A stretch of DNA of 64,000 nt from Pseudoips prasinana (GCA_951640165.1 OX621252.1:16885934-16949933); one strand, 5' to 3'. Counted from the stretch's first letter, positions 11,701-24,825 are shown. Made by a program: numbers and translations. Notes: generated by a model from the letters alone, not told the origin.

Positions 11701-13841
11701 TCATAGAATAACATTTTAAATATTATACACTCTTAAGGTTACATAGATTATAATCTAGCAATCAAAGAACTTCCACTTTCAAATATGACGTTCAGCGTCA
11801 TAAAAAAAGAACAATAGTAGAACCTACTTAAAGTAAAAGTGAGTACAGAAAACACAATTAGTAGATAAACACATTTCCTATTATTAAATTACTTAGTTTT
11901 ACGCTTCTTGATATTATCAGCGTTCGCGGTTAGCAGCGTACGTTAGTGAGGAAAACGGTGGCAAAGGCGAAACGGGAAACATTTCGCAACCGGCTGGGTA
12001 GCATGTCTGTCCAAGTTTGTAGGCTTCAGTTCAATGAGCGCGTGTCCCTTGTCTACCTACAAACAGGGGAATAAAGTAACGATTGTGGTGTATTTTTATG
12101 TATGATGAGTGTCTATAGGTCACTAACTAATACAGTATCACTTACCATCAGATGAAGCACTTGCTTGTTTGCTATTATTTATATTATATAGAGGTATGTA
12201 TATATAAAAACTCATGCAGCACGTGCAGGGACTGTCGTGTTGAGGCACGCTACAAGTGGTGGAATATTTTTTTTAATTTAATTACTTTTTTTTACTTATC
12301 GATACATTAGTTTAGAGTTCATTGTCTCTTCATCATCAGTATGTCTGTCAAGACCGTTTTTCTCAAATCTTGATTCTCGTGATGAATGAACTATTATAAT
12401 AATGTTATATCATCGCAGCTGGGGAAATAAGAAAAAGCAGCCAAGTGTAAATCGGTTCCGTACAAATTTGTAGGTTTCGAATTTTTTAATCAAGTTTTGA
12501 GAAAAATGGTCTTGACAGAGCTCTTCAATAATTATCCATTTAACTGGCGTTCTGCCAATATATGGCAGATCTCATTGTTTTATTAGCCACGAATGGGTGC
12601 CGCGTAACGTAACGGTTAAAAGTATAGAGTATAAGATAACATAATTTCAATTGTTTTTATAGTCGTGGCTTAATTGGTCTAGCGATGGTGTATAACCGCA
12701 GATAATGAGCTAGTGGGTTCAATTTCTGGGTAAAGTATAAAACTTGACAATGAGATTTTTGTGGCAAGATAAATTATCGAAGTAGGTACCTAAAAAGTTT
12801 TTTTTTTAATATGACTTCTTTCAAATTCTGTTCTGTCCCTGATTTTTGTCCAGTAAAGTAGTGGAAGTATCTTAAGCTAACTATAAAAATAATGTTAACT
12901 AAAAATCTGTACCCGATTAATCGTTTTGTGGAGTTCCGTACTCTTTGTTCGTGTTATGAAATTCATCCTATCACATTATGTGAGTGTGGCAATAGAGGAG
13001 ATTGCACCTATTTGCACACAGGCCTGTACGCTGTTTATCTAGAAGAAGAAGAAGAAAATGTTTTTATTGAACACATCACATCACTGAAATCAAGTTTGTA
13101 CAAATCTTATATGTACTTACATACTACCATAAAACTAAACACGATTAAAGAAAACATTATAAAGCAAATCTCTTGCGTATATGGTTTGTCTCAGCTGTAG
13201 ACGTGGTTCAATGTTTTTACGAATAATTTAATAAATAATTAATCGATTTTTTACTTCGTTCGATAATCTTGGATTCAGACTTTGAAAGTGAGGAATATTG
13301 CGGTCCCTAAAGACAAAATCAATGAGTTATAAGTAAAGTAATTGCCAGGTAATCGAACGTTTTAATTCGAGACCGGAATTTAGAAATCAAGGCGCAGAAG
13401 ACCTTGTTATGTCAGGTTTGTTAGATTGTGATAATCGTTATGAACCAGGTAAATTTACCATCGAAATCTCTTGACCAGCTACGGCATACTTTTAGGGATT
13501 TTAACCACTCGATTTCGAGTATTTGTTGTTTATGGCCTACCTATTTTTAAAAAGCGTAATTTATGGTCTAAAGTTACCTGACTAACTTTTTAAATGAGGC
13601 CATTGATATTTATTTCCCATATAGTGCTTAATAGGATATCTTAATTGTACTAATCGTTCTGTAACATTTTTAATTATGTCTGCTCATATTTATTCTAGAT
13701 ATAGTTATGCAATATTAAAACATAAATAAACAAAAGCTATATAGACGAGTCAATATTAATAAATACATTACACCTACATGTCAGTATCCTCAATTTTTAC
13801 AAAGGTTTTACAAGTTACCTATTTTATTTTATTCATAAGTA
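11701..13841. other. No convincing gene
   Basis: Contains a repeat edge at 12435-12480 (AGCCAAGTGTAAATCGGTTC), the SINE head at 12661 and a 102-codon frame at 12892-13200 with no family likeness. Confidence 0.5.
12661..12740 (+). mobile_element. Isolated SINE tRNA-like head
   Basis: GTCGTGGCTTAATTGGTCTA, then AACCGCAGATAATGAG and GGGTTCAATTTCTGGGT. The B box is degenerate. Confidence 0.5.
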
Positions 13842-13975
13842 CAGACGCCAGCACATCCAGCTTCCCCAAACTGTTAAATTTCTTTTATAGATTTTCAACT
13901 TTATCGCAAAGCATAAGGTTCCCTTTAAATTGGGGAAATTTGACAGATTGGGGTAGCTTGATGTGCTGGCGTCTG
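13842..13975. mobile_element. TA-flanked MITE, copy 2 (134 bp)
   Basis: Ends CAGACGCCAGCACATC and its inverse, TA on both sides. The interior is reversed relative to copy 1. Confidence 0.87.
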
Positions 13976-14167
13976 TACATCCTTTAATTATTACACTTTT
14001 CCCTTTTTTTCAAATTTTACCAGCAACTTCCCTAGGTTGTCGATGGTATCATGTCCAGCATCTTTAGGTCTTCCTCTTAATCAAAACTGTTCAGCAGTCT
14101 TTGACGTAAGTAAAATTAGAAATTGCCACGATTACCTGGTCTTGAAAGAGTAACTCCTATCTTGTTT

Positions 14168-15130
14168 CATTATATGCTAGAACCAACTGACTTTACTTTC
14201 TTTGATCTTGTCGGTTATTGGGACTAGTTTACGTGATTCTAGGAGGCTATTATATTTTTCTTAACTTGGTGATTATAAAAAGATTAAAATCGGTAAAAGA
14301 TATCAAACCTAAAATTCCAATAATGAGACAATATAAGTCACTTACGTTTTAAAACAATAAATAATAGATTTTAACGCAATTTCATTCATTAATTCAGTCA
14401 GTACGGAGTTTACTTAAAAGTCAAATAAACTAGAAAATAATACCTACATAGGAAACGAAAATAACGTAACTTAATTTTATATTCTGAACAAACTGTGCCC
14501 CGCAGTTTTACCTGCGTTAAACTTCATAAATTATCACAGCTCCTCCCCCGTAGGTGATAGCGTGATAATAGGTAGCCTATATGTTGACCCGACCTCTTAG
14601 TAATATCCATGCAAAATTTGAAGTAAATCCATGCAGTACTTTTTGAGCCCGAACATACATACAGACAAACAGATAAACAAACACAAGTTGTAAAAACTAT
14701 ATTTTTGGTTTCGTTATTGATTGTAGATCACGCCCCAAGTATCTTTTTAAAAAAATATTCAATGTACAGTTTTGACATTCCTACGGTTTTATTATATGTA
14801 TAGATTATATGCCAGTATCAACTGACTTTACTTTCTTTGATCTTGTCGGTTATTGGGACTAGTTTACGTGATTCTAGGAGGATATTATATATTTTTAAAA
14901 TTGATGAATATTAAAAGACAGAAAAAGAATATAAATTGACAGAACATATCAAACCTATAATCACAATAATGAAACAATATATGTAAGTCACTTACGATTT
15001 AAAACAATAAAAAATAGATTTTAACGAAATTTCATTCATTCAGTCAGTACGGAGTTTACGTAAAAGTCAAATAAACTAGAAAATAATACCTACATAGATA
15101 ACAAAAATAACGTAAATTAAGTTTAAATCT
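14168..15130. repeat. Pair of ~320-bp direct repeats flanking a GTGCCCCGCGG-family repeat
   Basis: 14168-14490 and 14808-15130 share long blocks (TTTACTTTCTTTGATCTTGT, GACTAGTTTACGTGATTCTA, CAGTCAGTACGGAGTTTAC, AAATAATACCTACATAG) with roughly 10% divergence plus indels. Between them is one copy of the GTGCCCCGCGG repeat (about 14490-14805). I see no LTR end motifs (TG...CA). Confidence 0.75.
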
Positions 15131-15309
15131 GAATATACCCGTAATACCATATCTAACATAACTTAAAACTATGCATGTTATCCAATTCAAACAAAAACTA
15201 CACGGAAACTTCTTGAAAGCACCCTAATCGGATAAAAATGTGAAAACATTTAAGAAAACACGAAAAAAGTCACAATGGGGACTAGCCGTCTGCGCTGAAC
15301 ATTTCATAG

Positions 15310-15532
15310 TAAATAGAATTTTATTCCATCACTCTCATGATCTGAACGGACGACTAGCATCACGACCGGAAAGAGATCAAGTACGGGACCGACGGCTTTA
15401 AGTGCTCTCCGAGGGTGTAGTTCCACCAACTACCAGATTTCGGACTGACACTAAGGAATTTCTTGAACAGGAAAATTCAATAATCATCTTTTCGGTTCGG
15501 CCCAGGATATGAACCCAGGACCTTCATCATTA
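15310..15532 (-). mobile_element. SINE fragment (GCCTCGTTGGTCTAGCGG family)
   Basis: TCCATCACTCTCATGATCTG to GAACCCAGGACCTTCATCAT. Confidence 0.7.
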
Positions 15533-15539
15533 CAGCTTA

Positions 15540-15790
15540 AATAAGTCCACTGCTGGACAAGCCTCCCTCAAGAATCATCTTGAGGGGATATGCCATAATC
15601 GCCACGCTTGGCAGGCGGGTTGGCGATCGCAGTATGATGGTCGTAGTACTCAGAAGGAAGCTGCTTCCCGTCCTCTGGTAGATATTCCCTCGGGTCGACT
15701 TCTACGCCCCCCACGGGATGAGATGGGGTGATGATATTCTGATTCTGGACCCAGGACCTTAATGTCTCATTATTCAAACACATTCCCACT
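15540..15790 (-). mobile_element. LINE 3' end with C-terminal coding remnant
   Basis: The minus strand reads REYLPEDGKQLPSEYY, then ANPPAKRGDYGISPQDDS, related to the C-terminus of the fragment at 48390-49180 and to the plus-strand tail at 53865-54010. It continues into the GGCTTGTCCAGCAGTGGAC tail. Confidence 0.7.
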
Positions 15791-16229
15791 AAACTAACAA
15801 GGCCTTCAGTAAATTATACTACATTGACCGCCTCTTTATAAAAGCGTGATATATTAATTTAAATGCGTAATTATATTTATAAAATATAAAATTATCTGAT
15901 ATCACCCGAAACATTATACTTCCCGGCTATTATGTTTCTCGTTTGACAATGGAAAACGGTTTCGAAGCTAGTGGGCAGCCGTGTCAGGGCCATAAATGAT
16001 TATTGCTTTACAACACTGGGTTAAAATTGTGCTTATGGGAAAATGTCAGGTGTCTGATATGGTAATGATGAATACACCGGAGATCCTTGACTGATCCATT
16101 CTGGTATAATTTGGGTACTCATCATACATTTAATTGGCCAGGCTATTTTTAAATCACCGTGAACTTTGTGTCTATAAATGAGATTCAGGTAAGCGACTGT
16201 GTCTTATTTTTTTGGGATCCTAAAAGTAA

Positions 16230-16782
16230 TATACTAAAAAAAGCGGCCAAGTGCAAGTCAGACTCGACCATGAACGGTTCCGTAGCAGCAAGTAACATAA
16301 TATGAAAGTTCTTGCGGTAGTTATAGAATGAAAGGTAAATTGCGGTTTATGATTAATGACGTATAAAAAAAACTACTTACTAGATCTCGCTCAAACCATT
16401 TTGGGTGGAAGTTTGCATGGTAATACATATTTTTTTTTGTTTTATCATTCTCTTATTTTAGAAGTTATATATTCAGTTAAGAATAAAATCATATTACCTA
16501 GAAACCTCAATATTATTTTTGAAAACTTATCCATCCCCACGTGTATGGTGTTAATGAAAAAATTTTTTTGGTTTCACTTCAAGTATGGGGAACCCTCTAT
16601 TTTAGTGTGATAATCATAATGCAGTTCACAGAATACATCTACTTACCAAGTTTCAACAGTACCTATAGTTCTTATAGTTTCGGAAAAAAGTAGCTGTGCC
16701 ATACGGATGGATAGACAGACAGACATAACGAATCTATAAAGGTTCCGTTTTTGCCATTTGGCTACGGAACCCTAAAAAGGTG
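16230..16782 (+). repeat. Dispersed repeat (GGTTCCGT ... ACGGAACCCT), full-length
   Basis: Starts GCGGCCAAGTGCAAGTCAGA and ends TTGGCTACGGAACCCTAAAA. The end motifs GGTTCCGT/ACGGAACC are inverted. An open frame at 16356-16610 is not conserved in the other copies. Confidence 0.65.
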
Positions 16783-18864
16783 TCATTCTTGGTGCCCAGA
16801 TTGCGGGCAAGCTCAAATAGTAAGGCCATGATTGCAGACAGGCTGGACTGCATTTATGTATATACTGCAGTGCAACTTCGCATGGAGTGGTGAGCTGTGA
16901 TAGTAACATACAATTAGTTTGCTATTTTAGTTTTTAATATTTTTGTTAATTATTAACATAGGTTTAAGTAGTTGTTCTTATGTATTACTAACCAAAAATG
17001 AGTCTGGTCACTCTACAATAAAGGATTTAAATATAAAGAACAAGTAATGCATACCTCCGCGTAGAACAACTCTCTACGATGGAATCGTTTTATGTATGGC
17101 CCCAAGTATATACAATACATTACCACACAACCTGGTAGAATTACCTAGATTGCAATATTGAATTTGAGAAAGGGCTCAGTGAATACCTTCTAAGTAAGAA
17201 TTGTAATTAAAGCACATATGTAATTAATATAATAACGTTAAGTAATAAATAACTATACAATGAATATTAAAGATATCCGTTATTTATATATAAAGATTGT
17301 TAATAAATTTAAATTAATTATTATATGTAAGATATTTGCACACGGAAACGCTAATATAGAACGGGATTTATTGTTATAAATAAAAACAATATAAGATCCA
17401 TATTATTGAAAAAAATAAAACGTTTCATTGATTGACTGCTTACTGTCTACTCGTACTTAGGGACGCCATTCTTACTAGTCTAGTGAAGTAGGGAAAACCT
17501 CCTAGGCTAAACTACGGATTATTAAAAAGTAGGTAGTTTATTAAACTTGATTGGTTAAATACAATAACATTCTATTGGTTAATTAGCTTGTTACGTGGGA
17601 AGTAAAGTGCGGTACCGAATTGTGTTTTATTTACAAATTCGAACCTTAGTAACCTTATGTTACATGTTTAGGGAGTAAAGTGATTCAGGTTTGATCGTTA
17701 TTTCCCTTCATCTGGGGCTTCACATTGATTAACAAAAAACAAAACGTACGAGCGAGTTTGTGCTCTCGACACACAGCCCATCATTGGTTTTTGTCGGGAT
17801 GGCGTGATAAGTTCTGACAATTATTTGTTCTCATCGAGAGCTCGAATCATACCATATATTCTGTCGATATATGTTGGGTAGATTCGTTCTTAGTCTATTG
17901 GCCAATATGGATAAGAAGACAACAAGTGAAAGAGATCTACAAATTTAGAGTAGCTCCACAACAATATCGCGACAAATACATAATAGAGTTACCAACTCTT
18001 CTTATCTCGCATGTCTTTTTTTCATAAATGTAAAATATCAAGCTTTCGAGTTTATGGAATTCTCTGTTTAAAATTTAAACATAGAAGTCCAAGCACGGCT
18101 ATACTGTAAAAATTGCGAGCATTCAATACAGAATATAAATTTTCGTCGTCCATAAACAAGGGTCCTTTGTATATTGTTATATTATTATATAACTTTAGTA
18201 TTTTATGGTTTATTGACGACGGAAATATAACTCGGCATTGTTAATCATAATAAGATTAGGTGTGCTTTGTTTACCCGCGGTATCGTAATTTATTGTACTT
18301 TATATGTTATTTCGGGATATAACATATCTCCATTCCGAATTACATAAATCCGTTCAGTACTTTTCGAGATTGGGTAACAAACATCCAAACAAATAAATTT
18401 CACACTAGTTAGGATGTAGTAAAGAGGATATCATGCAACCTTAGATTAATTTATAACTCCTTAAATTTTGTTAAATTAAAAATAGTTTTTGTTTGGGAAT
18501 TCCATTATGTTATGCGTTTACCGAATGTAAATACACGACTAGATATAGATATAAAAAAAGTAGGAACCAAATTTTATATTCATGGCGGTAAAAAAATCGG
18601 ATTCCGTGAAACCTTGTACCACATGGAGATTCTAATGATTATTCTAGTTATACACGGATAATTATTTTGCTTCTTGATTTTCTGTAAATATGATAATTAT
18701 CTTATTTTATCGTGCGCCATACTTGTTTGTTTGTTAATTATTGAATGAAATAAAATAATAAAGAAGATGGAGCATTATTTAGAATGCAACGGAATATACA
18801 TAGACCTATAATTTATGTGCTGGTTATAACTGAATGGCCTGTTCGTCAATCTCCACCCAGAACA
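16783..18864. other. No gene seen
   Basis: Long AT-rich tract without clear repeats or coding signal. Confidence 0.55.
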
Positions 18865-19045
18865 AATTTTCATGCGATGAGCACGATCATATGTTCTATC
18901 TGGGTGTAATTTATCTGTAATATGTATGTATTTAGAAATATATAAGTATGTTTATCAGTTGTCTGACAGTCATAGTACAGGATCTGCTTAGTTTGGAATC
19001 AGATGACAGTGTGTAAGTTGTCCCAAGATATTTAATTTTGATAAT
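18865..19045 (+). mobile_element. SINE body (TTTATCAGTTGTCTGGTT family)
   Basis: GATGAGCACGATCATATGTT to TAGTTTGGAATCAGATGACA. Confidence 0.65.
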
Positions 19046-19358
19046 AATTCTATGGCAAAAATGTATTTGTTGATATTTTTAGTAGGTTGATATTTTTCAC
19101 CAACCATTAAAAATGAGGCGTTCATGTTCATCGTACATATTTTTAATAAGTAATATACATAATTAAACATAATCTCCTTGACAATAACTTAATACAAGCT
19201 AGCTAAATATCACTACTATTATAAAATAAATAATATAATTTTATTAACATTCCGTGTACCTAAATATCTGTAATAAGTAACTAGAAATTATAACTTACTA
19301 CAAACATGTTCTGACTATTTACAAGCGCTTTTTTAAAGTATACTTGAATAAAAAAAAA

Positions 19359-19620
19359 ATATCCTAGGTCATTATTTACACACGGCTATCTGATCCCAAA
19401 CTAAGCATAATGGGAATATCGAAACCAGATACAGTTATCTGGTCTGATATACTATGTTTCTTTTGTAAATACGTACTTATAAATGTAGATAATTACACCC
19501 AGACTCAGGACAAACCGGCATGTTCATGCACAGAAATATCTGTCCGGAGTGGAAATCGAACCCACGACCTTCGGCGTGAAAAGCAAGCATTTGCCAACCA
19601 CGGCAACAGGCCCGACAGGA
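19359..19620 (-). mobile_element. tRNA-derived SINE (GGCGTGGTTGG family)
   Basis: TATCCTAGGTCATTATTTAC to GCCAACCACGGCAACAGGCC; the reversed B box is GGAAATCGAACCCACG, mutated. Confidence 0.75.
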
Positions 19621-20054
19621 GTACCTATATTAAGCGGCTTCTATATTGATTGTGAACCTTAATTATTCTTTAGGAAATAACTAAGTGACTACGAAAAAAA
19701 GGAAAAATGTTTATTTGGTAAGTTTGGAACCGACATGTCAAGAAAACGTGTTCATTGCGCAATCACACGTAGTTAAGCTCCAAGAAGTCTAAAATCAATT
19801 ATATAGGTATGCTAGTGTAATCTCTATAACAGTTTCTGAATAAAAGTTCTCCTCCCTTATTCTTTCCTCAATAGTAATAAGCAACACGTGATATTAATTA
19901 TCATATTACACATCATTTTCTTAGGTAGGAAGTACCTGTAATAATTGATTGGAATGGATTGTGCATGCAGTGCAACTAAATAAATAAAAAAATCTTGACA
20001 GGAAATTCAAGTGATCATTTTCACACAATCTGAGAATCGGGCACGGTTTCATTA

Positions 20055-20372
20055 AATCTATACATATAATAAAATCGTAGGAAAGTCAAAACTGTACATT
20101 GAGTATTTTTTTAAAAAGGATACTTGTGGCGTGATCTACTATCGATATCGAATAAAAAATAAAATTTATAGAATTTTTGTCTGTTTGTCTGTATGTATGT
20201 CCGTACTAACTCAAAAAGTACTGCATGAATTTACTTAAAATTTTGCATGAATATTACTAAGAGGTCGGGTCAACATATAGGCTACATATTATCACGCTAT
20301 CACCTACGGTGGAGGAGCTGTGATCATTTATATAGCTTAACGCGGGTAAAACCGCGGGGCACAGCTAGTAAT
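20055..20372 (-). repeat. GTGCCCCGCGG-type dispersed repeat, reverse
   Basis: CTATACATATAATAAAATCG to GTAAAACCGCGGGGCACAGC. It matches 14490-14805 and 53331-53612 in reverse. Confidence 0.7.
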
Positions 20373-20375
20373 AAA

Positions 20376-20603
20376 TAAATAAATATCTTGTGACAACTAA
20401 CACATTGTCATCTGATCCCAAACTAGGCCTACACCCTGTAATATGGGAACCAGACAACTGATAAACATACTTTTCTAAATACATACATATTATAGATACA
20501 TTACACTGAGACACAGGACAAATATATGTGCTCATCACACAATGATTTGTTCTGGGTGTGGATTGAACCCGTGACCTCTGGCTAAGCAGTCAGGTTCACT
20601 AAA
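20376..20603 (-). mobile_element. tRNA-derived SINE (TTTATCAGTTGTCTGGTT family)
   Basis: ATATCTTGTGACAACTAACA to AACCCGTGACCTCTGGCTAA. Confidence 0.7.
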
Positions 20604-20623
20604 CCAATTAAAGAAAATATGTA

Positions 20624-20758
20624 CAGGCGTCAGAACAGCCAGCTACCCCAATCTGTCAAATTTCTTTTATTGATTTTCAACTTTATCACTTTAGCATAAG
20701 GTGCACTTTCAATTGGGGAAATAAGACAGATTGGGGTAGCTTGATGTGCTGGCGTCTG
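20624..20758. mobile_element. TA-flanked MITE, copy 3 (135 bp)
   Basis: Ends CAGGCGTCAGAACAGC and the inverse of CAGACGCCAGCACATC, TA on both sides. The left end is more diverged than the right. Confidence 0.85.
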
Positions 20759-20906
20759 TACGTAACATACGCTCATCCACAATCCACAGTGGATAGCACG
20801 ATTGCTCGCTGAGGTCCAACAGGCTACGACTATGTGCCGTTCAACTTTTCAATGACAATCTAGAACGCAGCATGTAGGACACAATTAATTAATAATAATA
20901 ATAATA

Positions 20907-21147
20907 TCTAGGGACAATGTCACACAGATCATCCTAGCCCCAAACTAAGCAAAGCTTGTACTATGGGTACCAGGAGACGATATACATACTTATATAGATA
21001 GATAAATACTTAAATACATAGAAAACATCCATGACTCAGAAACAAATGTTAGTGCTCATCACACAAATATTTGCACTTACCGGGATTCGAACCCAGGACC
21101 ACCAGCTTCGTAGGCAGGAGCACTACCAACTAGGCTACGGTGATCGT
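20907..21147 (-). mobile_element. tRNA-derived SINE (CCTACGAAGCTGGTGG family)
   Basis: GGACAATGTCACACAGATCA to ACTAGGCTACGGTGATCGTC; reversed B box GGGATTCGAACCC. Sister copies are at 47668-47905 and 59318-59565. Confidence 0.82.
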
Positions 21148-21503
21148 CAAATTTAATTCTTTTAATATTATTGAGCTGCATTAACTATACACCGTATACA
21201 CTCCATACATTATAACTATGTATCTATTAAGGTACCGCACATAAATTCTTAAATTTATAACCAAGCTATAACAAGTACTTAACATATATTTTAATACACA
21301 GGATATAATAATAATTGAGCTTGTTTTGTCCTTGACGAGTATAACGTTCCTTCAATTCAAATAAGTTACAAGTTCTACATTCTACAAGGCTAATCCGTTC
21401 TCCTACCGTCCAGATAAACAAGTTACTTTTAATTATTAGGTCTATACAATTCTAATCTTAGGTTCTATATATCAATAATGTATTCATAATATTTGAATGT
21501 GGT

Positions 21504-21571
21504 GAAACATGTACAAAATAAGTTACAAAATAGTTCGGAAACTATTTTGTAACTTGTTTTGTACATGTTTC
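21504..21571. repeat. 32-bp hairpin with CGGA loop
   Basis: Arms 21504-21535 and 21540-21571 match at 31 of 32 positions. The loop is CGGA (21536-21539). Confidence 0.95.
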
Positions 21572-21579
21572 ATGTTTTA

Positions 21580-21631
21580 CGGCACCTGGTATTCTTTGTA
21601 GGTCGGAACCTACAAAGAATACCAGGTGCCG
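21580..21631. repeat. Perfect 24-bp hairpin with CGGA loop
   Basis: Arms 21580-21603 and 21608-21631 (CGGCACCTGGTATTCTTTGT plus AGGT) are exact inverses. The loop is CGGA (21604-21607). It begins 8 bp after the previous hairpin. Confidence 0.95.
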
Positions 21632-21658
21632 CAAAATGCGACTAAATCATCTCATCAG

Positions 21659-21822
21659 CAAACCAACGCAACGTCCCAACAGAAGTCACCCTGGTGGTTA
21701 CCATCCATCTAGACTGCAGTTGTACAGTCTAGATGGATGGCAACCATCAGGGAGACTGCAGTGGTACAGTCTAGATGGATGGCAACTACCAGGGAGACCT
21801 CTGTTGGGAAGTTGGTTTGTAA
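21659..21822. repeat. Inverted repeat with a 42-bp tandem duplication
   Basis: The left CAAACCAACG, GTCCCAACAGAAG and CCATCCATCTAGACTG are inverted at the right as CAGTCTAGATGGATGG, CTGTTGGGAA and GTTGGTTTG. Units 21712-21753 and 21754-21795 are a direct 42-bp duplication within the right arm. Confidence 0.8.
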
Positions 21823-21836
21823 CCGTGTAAAAGATG

Positions 21837-22026
21837 CTTAAGTGATACACCAAGTAGTCAGGCAGCAGCGCCTCCTGTGTAGGTACTAGTAACCACTAAC
21901 TGCGGTAGTCAATTCCCATGCCAAGCGAGGTGACTAAGGCAAACCCGTCCAAAGGCAACATTATAGTAACCTTTGGGGAGGCCTATGTTCAGCTGTGGAC
22001 GATATCAGGCTGATGATGATGATCAG
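21837..22026 (+). mobile_element. LINE 3' region with GAT tail
   Basis: CAGCAGCGCCTCCTGTGTAG, then CCACTAACTGCGGTAG and GGAGGCCTATGTTCAGCTGT, end in a GATGATGATGATC tail. It is the same family as the tails at 24826 and 61043. Confidence 0.7.
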
Positions 22027-24825
22027 TCGACGAGAAAAATGGACTCTATTTGCTGTGAAGTTTTAAGTCGATTCTATTCGATATTTAATTTTCTTGATAG
22101 TAAGTATAATACTTTAGTACAAAAGATCCTGAAGGATCGAAGTGCTGAAGGTACACCCCAACCAAGACAAGAAAAGAAAAGAAGTATAATTCTTCCGGTA
22201 TTATAATGTACTTTTACAATTTAAGCTAATGAAGTGTCTTGACACTCTCGACTACTTAATCTACTGCATACGAAACAAATACCTCCGCTTCTAATAAACT
22301 ACTTAATTATCTTAACATGTTCTACTAAAAATATATAAAAACAATGTATAGGTACATGATTATCTATCTTTATCTTCGGAAAGCCTACTGATTTTAATAT
22401 GAAATCTTTAAGCTATTCTGATATTATTATGCCAACGAATAGCAGACGCCATTTTGTAACTATTTTGTGTCCGGTAACTTATTATTGAGGATAAAATAAT
22501 TTGCATAACGTTAAGTTCTATAAGTACTGAATGAAGATATCCCTTGTCCCCCTACCTTCTCTTCCAATTTTGCATTAATATCATCAAGATAATTATCAAA
22601 AGTAAATATCTTTAAATATACCTGAATAGTTATATTATTTAAAATTATTCGTAACTCATAAAAACTCACGGATTAAGGCTAAGAATAAGATATTGACGCA
22701 GGGAATTGAACTCTTCTCAGCAGTTCATTCGGAACTGTTATTTATGTATTTTATTTATCAGATCTTGACATACTTTTGGTAATAACTTTACATCAGAGTA
22801 AAATAATTAGAAACTGCTCTATAATACAGATTTATTGAGTAAAGAGGACAAACAAAGTCTCCAAATAGATAATTTTAAATGCATACTTGAATGTTTTTCG
22901 TAAAAAGCTTTTACTTAATAAGAGTAAAATTGTTTTACCTTTGACAAAGACTAGTTCAGTTACTAAGACTTCGCTGTCTGTCTGTCCGTCTGTCACCAGG
23001 CTCTCTCATGATCCGTGATAGACAGTTGAAATTTTCGATTTGTTGAATCTATTTAACGAATACTAAAAAATAAAATAAAATAAATATTTAAAGGGGCTCC
23101 CATACAAGAAACGTGAATTTTTGCTCGTTTTTATAGATAATGGTAGCGTGAATTTAGTGCGCTAGTCCGACTCGCACTTGGCCGATTTTTCAACAACCTA
23201 CACACAATTTCACTTTCATACTACCTCCACTCACGCGGGCCTGCTGTAAGAGACTTCATTTGAAATAAGCAGAGCCTTTATATACAATATATACGGCCTT
23301 TATATTACACTTAAATGTTATATTTTGCCCTGCTTTTAATTATTTGGTGTGAAGGTACATAAAAAAATGGATTCTGGCAACCGGTATTCAATAATTAATT
23401 TCCCGCATCAACTGACCGGTTTAGATTCTCACTCAGTTGTGTAAGTGCTCGTGGAGCACATATTTGTGTTTTGATCAGTGTATTGATATAAATGTTGTCT
23501 GTCAAATAAACCAGTCAACGAGAGAAAAACCAAGAATAATGCGACAATATCCGACAATGAACTAATTTTACGCCGTAAGAGACAAATTTGGCAACGTTGT
23601 TTCGTAAAACCACACATTTTCAAAATATTGGTAAATACCATATCAGAACCGGCACAGTTATAAGCCTGGGTACACATTTCCCCTCTACGATTCCTTCAAA
23701 ATGAACTTAAAAACATATTATTAACTAGCTGTGCCCGCGACTTCGTCCGCGTGTTAATTAGTTTATTTCGTTTTTAAGTCAAATAAAAGACTTTTTCTAA
23801 AATAAAAGTAGTCTAAGTTACTCCTTATTACATCAGCTACCTGCCAATAAAAGTCCCGTCAAAATCGGTCCAACCATTTCAGAGATTAGCCGGAACAAAC
23901 AGACAGACAAAATTTGTAAAAAAAAATATTTTGGTGTATGTACCGTATATGTATTCATATTTATGTAGTAAAAACCGGCTATTTCAATATTACAAACAGA
24001 CACTCCAATTTTATTTATTTGTATAGATAATTTCTGTTCGAAGTGATCTTTATAAATGTTATAAATAGATGTTTTCTTGTCAAGGAGGCCCATATCAAAA
24101 TAAATCCCACCATAAATTTTAAGCACTAAATACTGAATGTTTTTTTTGTTTTATAGAAGATTTGACTTATGGCATTTGACGTTTCGAAGTCAGTTGAAGT
24201 CACAACACAGTCTAGCCAGCATTCTCAGAGTCATAATAATGCTCTTATTATTAGCCTAATCGCCAAGACACGCAATTAGCTATAACATTGAAAATTTTGG
24301 TTAAATTTATCACACGTATTCCCATTTCACATCTGTCATTGGCAGAATTGTCGACATCGGCATAACTTGCCATTAAAAAAGAAGAAGAAGAATAATGCTC
24401 TGTGGCAATATTTTAATATTATACAAAATTGAGTGTAAAACTTACAGTTTTAATTAGTTGAGATGAGCAAGATTACGTTGAAACGTCTGTTGAAGTGTAC
24501 GACATTTATATTTGCCTTAATTTGGACAAGAAGAATTCTGAGAGAAGATCTTAAAGCCGAATCTAGAAGCAGAGTTGATTTAAAAGTAAGAATTCATCTT
24601 ATTGAGTAATTACAGGATTTAATTTCGGTTTTCCTTCCTTTTTGTATGTTTACCGTGTTCTTAAAAGGCACAGTTAATAATCAAAAACGATTCGTAAATT
24701 GTTGACTGAGTCATTCCCAATGGAGTTTTATACTCGTATTTTTAACCTTGTTTTACTTATTGTTACGAATGGCGACCTTGTAGTATGGACAACGTCTGGT
24801 TTGGATGTGTTTACTCTAGTCGTGA
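22027..24825. other. No gene; scattered repeats
   Basis: Holds the repeat at 22974-23192 and a GTGCCCGCGACTTCGTCCGC-type fragment at about 23725-23920. The rest is non-coding. Confidence 0.5.
22974..23192 (-). repeat. Dispersed repeat (GGTTCCGT family), reverse
   Basis: CTGTCTGTCTGTCCGTCTGT to TCCGACTCGCACTTGGCCGA. Confidence 0.6.

Noticed and set aside
12892..13200. 102-codon plus-strand frame, Cys-rich start and a run of Glu
   Set aside because: No family likeness, no splice or promoter context, and the middle resembles a SINE body segment (GAGATTGCACCTATTTGCAC). AT-rich DNA yields such frames by chance.
16356..16610. 84-codon frame
   Set aside because: It lies wholly inside a dispersed non-coding repeat and is not open in the other copies.
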